In this document: positions 1-10,600 of the stretch, in pieces
Layout of the letters: each line of letters starts with the position of its first letter
Position numbering within the stretch: position 1 is the stretch's first letter
Assembly (NCBI GenBank): GCA_000727475.1
Contig: KL647298.1
Location: 684,552-748,551 of the forward strand
DNA from: Sarcocystis neurona
Taxonomy: Eukaryota; Apicomplexa; Conoidasida; Eucoccidiorida; Sarcocystidae
Length of the DNA stretch: 64,000 nt
Reading direction: 5' to 3'
The notes under the pieces: generated by a model
Seen by the model: only the letters and a program-made list of their open reading frames with translations
Database searches by the model: none
What the model was told of the DNA's origin: nothing
Program-made: the position numbers and the translations under genes

Positions 1-1563
1 CTGTACCTGCCAGCTGCCTCCCAGGTGACGAGGGGGACTCTTGCAGACGCTGACACGCGGGCCCTCGTGGGCGACCGGGGAGGAGGACGCAGGCAAGAGA
101 AGTCGTGTTGCGCGCACGGAAGAGGGAATAATTGCATGCACGCACATCGGGCAGAAAGTCGCGTAAAACGCATGCAAAAGGGGCAACCCTGTGTGTGTGC
201 ATGCGGGCAGGCGATGAGCATGCGTGCGCATGCTGGACATGCACGTAAAAGAAAAACGTGCATACAGAGGGGACCGAACACGCCTGCAGAAAGCGATAAA
301 GGCAGAAGCTGCAGCAACATGCGGACGTCTCGACAGTGCAGCACGCACGGGTGGACGAGACGCGAAAAAGAAGGCAGGCCTGCAGCACACGCGACCGCGC
401 ATGCAGCTCGGCAGCACATCACATGCAACAAGAGCGGGTATACGAAGAGCAGCAACTCGAGCCCGGCAACACATCACATGCGATAAGAGAGCGTCTCTAA
501 AGAAGCTTCGAATTCCTCTCTGGCAGCCATCCGTCGGGACGCGTAATTTTGACTGCGCCACACACTAACAGGAAGGCGGCTGAAACGCGGCACATGCAGA
601 AACAGCACCCCCTGCAACGCAGAGGAAGCGTACGTGTGGCTGTCGCGTCTCCTTTAGAAAAAGTGGACTTCCTCGTCTCCCGGGAGACGTCGTGCTGAAT
701 TGTGGCTCACTGCATGCGCCTGCTCCTCTTCTGCTCTAAATGTGAGAAACAACGCGTGCAGCGCACCGCATGCACAGGGGCGGCTGTTTCATCGAGAAGC
801 CCCTGCAATGAAGGCACGCAGCTGCTACTGGGGAAGCGTCGTTGCGTTCGCGGAGGCCACGTGTAGCTGCTGCTGTAGCGGCTCTGCTACTACCATTGCG
901 TAGTGTTTTTTTGTGACGCATGCAAGTTCTTCACCGTAGAAGAAGCGCCACTGAACAGAGAAGGAGGGGCACAGGCAATAACTCTCCCCGACCGCTCCCT
1001 TTCCACCGAAGCGATGCATGCAGAAGGACGCAGACATAACACAGTGAATGCATAAACATCACTGCATGCGTGCACACCACTGCATGCGTGCGCATCATTG
1101 CATGCATGCACATCACTGCACGCGTGCACACCACTGCATGCATGCACACCACTGCATGCGAGGCTCCAAGAAGGTTGTCTGTGTGATGGTGCTCAGATTC
1201 TTACTGGGTTCAGGAACGAGCCAATTTTTCTTCGACGAGGCTATCACTGGAGCGAGATGCAGGAGGGAAAGAGGTGCAAAACCATAGGGCAAGGAAACAG
1301 ATGCATGCAGTATCTCGTCGACGTGTAGAGATCCTCCCTTTGCCCCCGATACACAGACGCATGCAATTTCTCTTTGACGAGGAATCACACGCCTGTCCCG
1401 GCACACAGATGCATGCGTGTTCTCCTCGAACAAAGTTGTGCGACCTGCTTCTGCTCTGGCAGGGACGCGCATACCCGGTTTCTCTTCGACGTAGAAGAAG
1501 TAGCTCTCCGCCCACGCACACAGATGCATGCAATTTTTCTTCTCCTTTTCGAAGCAGAATTAC
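1..1563. other. Left edge: downstream intron or flank of the lipase gene
   Basis: No exon recognised on either strand. I looked for the expected next patatin exon (a DGS/DGG catalytic Asp, WSA-type motifs) on the minus strand and did not find it. The stretch carries many TGCATGCA motifs and the 18-bp array at 1061. Around 1290-1530 a degenerate unit of about 60-100 bp recurs, each copy with CACAGATGCATGC and a CTCGTCGA- or CTTTGACGA-like box. Confidence 0.6.
1061..1160. repeat. 18-bp tandem array with a TGCATGC core
   Basis: Five and a half copies of an 18-base unit, ACTGCATGCGTGCACACC with a few substitutions. The unit is a multiple of three, so all frames stay open across it. It lies downstream of the last placed lipase exon, in intron or flank. 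Confidence 0.9.
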
Positions 1564-1686
1564 CTGTCTGCGCGGGTCATAGAAATGTTCAACACGCGTC
1601 CCGTTCGCCGGTACGCCTCCAGGAACGTTAAGTCGCCAAAAAGTTTCTTCGCTGCTGCTCTCCATACATCCATATCGCACATATAG
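1564..1686 (-). other. Lipase exon, GDLTFLEAYRRTGR motif
   Basis: Acceptor TTTGCAG at 1687-1693 and donor CAG|GTAATT at 1563. The translation, YMCDMDVWRAAAKKLF followed by GDLTFLEAYRRTGRVLNIS, matches the patatin segment between the nucleophile elbow and the part with the catalytic Asp. It is the last exon I can place before the left edge. Confidence 0.88.
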
Positions 1687-4600
1687 CTGCAAACGCGGAC
1701 GCACAGACGCCGTCTGTCGGAAGAGCATGCGTCCTTCTTTTATCCACATGCAACCCCCTACTTTCCATATGTATATGTATTTACACAGGCTGAAGGCAAC
1801 GAATACAGATACGAGACGCTGCTTTTCGTATTTATATATATGGATATATATATGTATGCACGTACGAGCGAAAGGGAAGGTATACGCATATAATGTGAGA
1901 CCCTGCCCTCCGTCTTCGTATATACGTAGATGCGTGAACATATATGTATATACACACACATATATGGGCTAAAACATGACATGCTACTTTCCGCAGTCCC
2001 GTACATATATATTAATATATTGATGCGAATTTGTGTGAGACACCCAAGATGGAAGAACTTGACGTCTGTAGGGAACGCGGACCGCAGATGTGGGCCTGTC
2101 CACTTCTCTTTCTCTGCCGATGCAGAAACATATCAAAACGCATTAACACGCGCCTTTCTGTCCTGCATCTTCACTTAGATATACCTACGCACATCTACGT
2201 GTATATATATATGTATATATGTGTGACAACATACATACAAACATATATATAGATATATGTATGGAAATCTGGAGATATACATATATACATATATATATAT
2301 GAAAAAAATACATACACACATATGTATGTAGATTTTCTACAGGTGAAAGCAGCATACTCCGTGATAATCAATTTCAACGTACACCGCAGCTGCGATAAGG
2401 AGGCCTTCTTCCCTGCCTGTACTCCAGTGTACGTACGAGAATTCGCACGCCGCGGTACTTCTGCAGAGATGCCCACGGCTGCGGAGCTACACACTCGTCC
2501 AAGCAATCTGTGCGTGTACATGCATTGATATATTTGTACAAATATACATATTTACATATTTACGCAGATACATATACATATATACATGAGGAGAGAGAGA
2601 ACAATATATATATATAGGTGTACATATGTACATATTTACGTACACATATATATATATATACGTGGAGAGAGAGATCAACATATATATGTATATACATACG
2701 TAAGGAGAGAACATGAATATATATATATACATATATATATATATGGGTATACCTTTGTACATATTTACGTACATATATATATATACACACAAATATTTAC
2801 GTATTTACATACACGTCAATTTATATAGAGATGTAAAGAGATGGATATCTACTTAGATGGATGTGTTTGTTTCTGTGTATCTGTGCTATGGGCGATCCAC
2901 GAATATACATCTACTTCCGTGCGTCTCCACAACAGACGACATGCATGCGCCGTGCGGACACAATGTGTATATATACATATACAATATATACACAGGATAT
3001 ACGCATATATACGCAGTAAAAAGTTATACACTGCATACGTCTACAGCAGATACAGAATACAGACAATAACTAAGTATACGGCACATATGTATACACATGG
3101 ATATGCCCAACATATACATATATACAACGTACACACATGGTGAGGTGTATACGCATGTGTGCATGCAGACAGGCCTCTGTGTCTGTGTGTATGCGTGGGA
3201 CATAGGAGAAAAGTTTTTTTTTCTCACCCCTTCGTAAGTACGTTCCAGAAGCGCAGGAGCCAACTATTAGGAGAGAGTCCTTGCCAGTGCTCTATCAAAT
3301 ACTCGGCATTTCCCTGCCGCAGCAGCTCTTCGTCAGTGCGCGTGCAGAGCCATGCTGCGACCACCGCTCCTGCGCTGCAGCCCCCCACCACCTGAAGCGA
3401 GAAGCAGCTCAGCGCACACGCCGTGCGGTGTACAGACAGCGCGCGCAGGCCGGCACCGGGGCACAACTCCACAGACGCCACCACGGAGTCGTCCCCCTAC
3501 TACTCGCAGCCGACAGCAGCTGCGCGGTGTATAGACAGCACACACAAAGGAGCGCAGAGCGCAGCAGCCGACTCGCGGAGCGCAGCAGTCTACTCGCGGG
3601 GCGCAGCAGCCGACGCAGGGGGAGTGCAGCCCAGCGGCCGGACCGTCGCGTTTTTTTTCTGCGGAGACGGAGACTACTGCGAGAGAACGTGCGGGACTTG
3701 TACGGACAGACAGCTACATGGAGTCTGCGTGTGTGGGAAGATAACTTTGTGCGTCGGACGCGGAGGGGTGGGAGGGTATATGTCGCGTGTTGGCCAGTCG
3801 GGCAGCGGACCGAAGCCACGAGCCACCGGGAGTGCGGAGCGACGCGCCTGGGTCCCCCCCACCCCTGCGACGTGAACAAGACCGAAACGGGCAGCAAGTC
3901 GACAGGCAGCAAGTCGACAGGCAGCAAGTCCACAGGCAGCACCACGGCTCATAATGAGGAAGAAAGCAGTGCGCTTGCAGAAGCGTATGAAGAAGAAGAG
4001 AAGGAGGGACGTACAGTGATGTAGAAAGCCTCCTCCGGTAACGCTGGGGCAGTGCCAGCGCCGTGAGAGCCACACACAACAAAGCCGTCTGAGGTGCTGT
4101 TGTGTGTGTGGGGTATACACATGGCAGCAAAGCGGCGTGTGTGGACAGCAGTGCTGCGGTGTACGTACACCTCGTCCCGCTGTTCTCTCTGCTCTGGGGT
4201 GAGGTATGCAGCTGATGCTGTGTGCTCCTCGCACGGGCCGGGAAGACGGCGACTCGCCGCTAGAAAACGAGGAGAAGGAGGCGTAGGAGGAGGAGGAGGA
4301 AGAGCAGCAGGAATAAACAACGAACATACCTTTGGGAGAAGATTCCTGCCGTTGACCCGCGTTTTCAGCAGCACCTCCAGGACTCCGAAGTGATGCAGTC
4401 CTAGCGATGCGCCACCTGCAAAACAGCCTCAGCAGCTGCAGGGTGTGTGTGTTCCTCGCGGCAGCAGCAACAACGCACGCACGTCCCTCGCGGCACCAGC
4501 AGCAGCCAGCAGGGGCAGCAGCAGCAGGAGCCGCAGCTGATGCCTGCTCTCTACAGCGACAGCGGCCAGGTGCTTGAGCGCGTCCTTCGCAGTAGCAGGG

Positions 4601-7600
4601 ACAATATATGCATATATATTCGATAGCCATGGCGGCAACGCACGTCGAGGCCTCGCACCACTTCAGCAGCAGCAGCAGCATCGCACCCACGTCTTCTTTA
4701 GAGAGAGCAACTACGCATGCACGTCCGACCGGACAAGGATATACGCATGCAACTCTCTGGGGAGAAGCGTAAGCGGCACAATCCCACAGGCCACGCCGCG
4801 GCGCGCAGCTGCAGTGGCTGGGTTGGGAACGCAGCGGAGGCGCACAACACACGAGATTCAGATAGTCCAGCAGCAACAGTAGCAGGAGGGAGGCACTGCA
4901 TGCAAGGAGGTAGCAATCCGCCCGGAAAAGCATCACAGACGGAAAGGAGTTGCAAGGGAGAAGAGAGCAACAGCAGCAGCTGCACGGCACACAGGCACCA
5001 CGCGCGCGCCGCCTGCGCTGACGGAGGAAGCCCGCCTGCCTAGAGTAGCGGCCGCAGCAGCACCAACGCAGAACGGGCTCGTACATTGCACAGGAATGCC
5101 TCACCAAAACAGAAGACAAGCAGCAGCCGCAGTATCGGCGGAGCAAGACGGTCTTTCAACTGCGGAATTAGCGGGAAGCAGACGTGACACCCAGACTGCG
5201 TTATGAAAAATCGTCCGGGTTGAGCGGAAGAGAAGAATGTAGCAGCAGGCTCGGCAGCAGCAGAAGCAGGACTGATAGCAGCAGCTGCAGCACAGCAGTT
5301 GTGCGTCGGAGCCGACGCAGACACGTGCAGCAGCACGGTACCGGCAGAGACGCCACAGCGCTCTAGTGACATGGGGCGGGCGAGGAGCAGCAGCAGCAGC
5401 AGGGGAGTCGACGAATCAGCAACATTCGCAGCCGAGGAGGCGCAGCAGCCGCACAGCAGAGACACAGCCAAAAGCAGCGCCTGCAGCAAAGCAGCAGCGG
5501 CACAGGAGCAGCAGAGTAGTCCAGAGAGGAACGGGCGAGGAAGAGGAGCATCCGGCGTGCCACGGCGCAGCCGAGAAAGCAGCAGGAGACGACCAGCGAA
5601 GGCAGCAGATGGGCAGCACCAGCAGGTAGCAGCAGCACAGCGTCCGCAACCGCGCACAGGTTGGCAGCGGCAGCAGCAGAGGAGGTCCGCAAATACGTGA
5701 GAGAAGGAGAGAGAGAAAACAAGTTTTTGCTGAGGCCGGACGCACCGCTAAGTACGAGCCCCGTAACGCCCCAGAGGCTCTGTAGCTGCTCAACAGTCTT
5801 GGCGATTTCTGATGCATGCTCAGGAACGTGCTGCTGCAGATCCATCAGGCAGCCGCAAACTTCGTCGATAAACTGCTCCACCTGCTGCTTCGTCCCTATA
5901 TACGTCCGGCTGCATGCAGCGACCAAACAACCGAAGTCCCCAAAGAGACATACACTTCCATGTCGTACTATATACACATATGTCTATACATGCACATAGA
6001 CACACGTACATAGACGGCGGCGCAGAAACACATATATATATATATATATATGTATATAGATATATACATATCTATATACATATATAGATATGTACACTTA
6101 TATATATATATCTGTACATACACATATGTATGTGCATATGTGCATCCATACGTACATACATGCATACTCGTATATATGTGAAGAAACGCACACGGAAGCA
6201 CGGGACATCCATACGTGTAAGTATACGCGTACGTATTTCCCTGCGTATGGGTTTGTCTCTATCGATATGTGTACATCCACAGAGGAGCAGCAGAATGCCA
6301 AAGAGCCCAGTTTTCGTTCCTGTCTACCTGTAGAGTTTCTCTTTGAAAACTCCTAACATTTGGTCCCGCATGCTTGCGCAGAGAGCCTCCTGCAGGTCCT
6401 CCAGCTTTCCACTGCGGCGGGCCTTCTGCAACATCTTCACGCGCTTCACGACCGCCTCGTAGTCGTACAACGAGCTCTGCATGCGGCAAGGGGCACAGCA
6501 GCATCGGCACACCAGTTCTCTCTCTCGATCGCCTCGCAGCAGCACCGGCATTCCGGCTCTTTTTTTCTCTTTCTCTCGCCTCGCGTGCATGCGCATTCCC
6601 CACGATTTCCCCCCCCCCTACCCCTGCCCCCTCTCAGAGTCGCCTTCACGCGCGTGTGTGTCTGGCTGCAGCGTGCGGCGTGTGTGTTGTGCTTGAATAT
6701 TAGATAAATGCATGCGTCAGCGGGAGTTCCGCACACACAGCCACAGATATGGAGTTCTTTCTTCGTCTAGTGGATGCTGCATGCAAAGTAGCAAAGATGA
6801 AGTCCCGCGCTCACGCTGTCCCACGTGGGGGGAGAACAAACGGGGAGGTGGGGAACCCTATAAAATACGCAAGCGCAACTGCAGAACGTCAACATATGCG
6901 CGTCGGAGCATCCGGGCAACCTGCTCGGTTCGCTAATATGGGCGCATGCGCGGGTGTGCGCATGCAGTGCGAGCGCGGACTGAGCAGCTGTGTGGGAACG
7001 CGACTCTTTATCCGCACGAGGCCTCTGTGCGCGGCCGGGAGAATAATCTGCCAACCTTCTCTCTCTCCTGAAGAACAAAGAAGTGAGCAAGTGCTGCTGA
7101 CAGACATGTTCCTGCGCCAGAGAGGCTTGCATGCACGTGGGGTGTGCGCTCGCACATGCAGCGCGCATCACCGCCCACCCACGGCGGAGACGAGACGGAC
7201 ACGTGTGCGTGGAAGGCGGCACATGCGACACCAGCACGCCCGAAGAAAGGGACGAGGAAGAATCAGCCTGGATACGTCCCCGCGCGCGCATGCATACACA
7301 GAAACTGCGCATGCAGCTGGGGCGAGGACGTGGGCGACTTTTTTCGTGTGAACGCTGCGCTGCGCTTGCAGACACACGCTCTCGTCCGGAAGGACACCAC
7401 TACATATATAGACACAGAGGCGTGCTTGTAGAGGCAGACCCCCTGAAAAAAAGGCGACCGTGTCCATATGTTGCCCACCGCGTTTCCTCGTGAGCAAGGG
7501 CCGTAATCTCATGTGCACGTCACACAGTTGTGGAGAAGTCAAAGTGAGACAGCTGTCCTCCGTAAGAGCGGGAGACACCTGTGCATGCAGGCGTCGCCCA

Positions 7601-10600
7601 AGCGGCGCAGACGAGTTTTCCTCAGCCCTCCGGCCGAGGCGCATGCGGCGTCGGCACCACCGCGGCCAGCTGCTGTCTTTCAGAAGTGGCAGTGTAGCTA
7701 CCTCGAGTTCATATTTCCATCGCTCTCGACCGGTGAGGCGGTCCATTATCAAGGCGAGTCGACTGTATTCCTCGTATGTCTCGGCCTTTAGGAGACTGGC
7801 CCGGTGGCTGATGAGACTTGTGCCGGTGAACTCCCACTCCGTCTGGTCGCCGAAGTTCAGTTCTGCGTTGTACCTCGCCGAAGACTTCCCAGGCATGTTG
7901 CTGCTGCGGCGCCTGCAGCCGATGCACGGGTGGCGCCGCCTCTTTTGCTGCGTTTTCTGCTCGCCCGCCTTGCCTGCAGCTGCTGGAGCTGGTGGCTTGC
8001 CAAACGCGCTGCCCGCAACGTCCTGGCTGCCGCTGCCGTGGCGGCGCGGCCTCTCCCGCTTCTCCGCCGCGCTCTGCTGCTGCGTGGGTCTTCGCTGCTG
8101 GTGCTGCTGCTGTCCCGGGCGGGAGGGGGGGTGGGAGGAGCCGACGAGAGCTCCTGCTGCGGGCGCGGCTGGGCGGCAGGGCGTCATAGTGGCCTCGCGG
8201 TGCTGCTCAGCAGCAGCAGTACCAGCAGCCATTTTGGGAGCCCTAGGCGTCTTGTGTGCAGCCGCTGACCACCAGAAGGTCCTGCAAAACGCATCGCGCA
8301 TGCATTTGAGGAGGACTGCGGAGAGGTGGACGAGTTGGTAGAGCGATTTTTTATAGTAGCGCAGCAGAAAAATGCTGGCCAGGACGCGTCCGAGCATGCC
8401 TGCTGCAGCAGCGAATGTGCTGGTCACCGGTCCAACACACTTCCACCAAAACGACGCGCGACCCTCTCCCCACGCGGTGTCTCCTGCAGTAGCAACGCCA
8501 GCCGCAGGAACCGCAGCAGCTGCTGCAAGAGGAGGAGAAGGAGGAGGCGGGGCGGCAAGCGGTAAAGGCGCAGGAGGAGGAAGAGGAGAAGACCTAGAAG
8601 GCGTTCCGTCCGCTGTCGGAGGCCTTGCAGCGATCGCTGTGGCCGTCTCCATTTCGGCAGCGGCCGCGGCCGCAGGAGGTGCAGCAAAAGTTGCAGCAGC
8701 AGTAGGAGCGACGGCCTGCATCAGCAGTTCCCCAGCAGAAGGCTCCGCTGCAGTGGACGAGGGAGAACGCGAAGAGGACGCAGGAAAAGAAGAAGCCACG
8801 GGAGGAGAAAGCAGCAGCGACGCGGTAGATGCCTCCCCCACCGACGACCCCGCTTGCTGAGAAGACGACGCAGCAGCAGCAGACGCAGGAGAGGCAGCTG
8901 GAGGTATCGTCGAGGCTTCAAACGGCGTTGCTGTCTTTCCGACAGTCACGGTGTGGGGCGCAGTGCCAGCTGCGTCTGCAGCAGCAGCAGGCGGAGCCGC
9001 TTCCTCGAGCGGAGGCGGAAGAAGGCCACGAGCGTCGGGAGACAGCGTCCACTCCTCCTGCGGAGAAGCAGCAGCAGCAGCAGTGGGTGGGGGGGGAGTA
9101 GGGGCGGACAGACCATTTGTCGGTAAAAGAGGAGAACGAGGAGGCGGAGCAGGGGGGGCGGACGGCGGAGATAGACAGGGAGACAGCTTTAACCAGGAGG
9201 TGCGACAGATATGGGAGAGCCAGTAGCCTGCAGAAGCTGCGTAGAAAGAGAAAGTCTCGGTGACGAGGATCGCGACACGAATGCCGATATAAAAGATGGC
9301 TTCCACAGATAAGATGCTGACTATGAGCAAGAAGATAGGAAGCGCCAGGACGCTGTGCGTATCCACGCGGAAGATGCGGGTCGCTGCCCATCGCAGCCGT
9401 TTCCCTGCAGGCATGCCCCTCCAGAACAAAGTCTCGTCCTGCTGCTGCTGCGCTGCTGCTGTAGGAAGCGCGCTGCTGCTGCTGCCTCTTCTCGCTTCCC
9501 GCAGCCAGATCACCTTCTCCCCCTCTTCCACCGTTGATGTCCCTTCCTCGTCCTCTTCTTCTTCACCTTCTTCTTCATCTTCTTCTTCCTGTTCCTCGGC
9601 CTCAGCTGCTGCAGCGGCTGCTTCGGCGTCTTCTCCTTTTCGTCTTGTGTCTCCTCCGGCATCCTCCTTCCTCCGTCCCGCCCCCCCCTCCGGCGCGTCC
9701 GGGAGTTGCGACGCTGCTGCTGCTGCGTCTCTCGTGACTAATTCTTGACTTTTTTTGCTGCTGCCGCCGCCACTGCTGCTGCTGCCTCTTCTCTTGCGTC
9801 TTCTGCCCCTTCTGCACTCGTCTACAGCCCCCCGCACGCCGTCCTTCTCTTTCTTTCTTCCCCTCCTTCGTCTTCTTCTTCTCGCCTGTTCTTCGGTCTG
9901 CTCCGTGCACGGCGCCGTCTGCAACGCTCCTTCGCAGGCCCCTGCCGCCCCCCCGTCCCCGCCGCGACGATCCGCGTGTCGTTTCCTGCTGCGGCTGCTG
10001 CTGCGGCTGCCGCTGCTCCTCCAGTGCCACGCCGGACGCAGCAACTTCCCGTCCCCCTCCACGACCATCGGCACCCACGCTAGACAGTCATCTGGTGCGT
10101 CATCACTTCCTATCTCTCTCATGTCTCCTCCTCCTGGCACTGCTGTGGCAACATCGGGGAGAGGGCGCCCCTCTGCTCCTTCCAGTGTTTCTTCTGCTTC
10201 TCTTCTCTCTTCTTCTCCTCCTGTTCTGGCTGCTGCTACGACGGCGGCTGCTGGGGGGCCTGCTGGTCGTGCTGCTCCGAATCCCAGTTCTTCTTCTTCC
10301 ATCGAGGAGAAGGAAGACAAAGACGCAACCGAGAGAGGAGCGCGTGCAGCAGCGCGCAAATCAGAGGGGTCCTTCTCGGCAGAACAAACACGCGGAGTAG
10401 AAGAGAAAGAAGAAGAGGAAGAAGACGGGGGAGTCGAGGAAGCAGCAGCCGCCGCACCAGTCGCAGGGGATGGGGACGTAGCAGCGGAGACAGACGACGG
10501 GACGGAAGAGGAAGAAGACTGCGAAGTCGTCGCAGCAGCGCGAGGTGGACGGGCAGCAGCCCCCGCAGGAGAGAGCGAACGCGAAGACGACGACGTGGGG

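Noticed and set aside
1061..1160. CRISPR-like regular repeat
   Set aside because: Units are directly adjacent without unique spacers, and the genome is eukaryotic.
3674..5146. 490-codon open frame on the minus strand
   Set aside because: It covers lipase introns and overlaps the oxyanion exon in a different register. Cys/Leu/Ser-rich composition, no domain.
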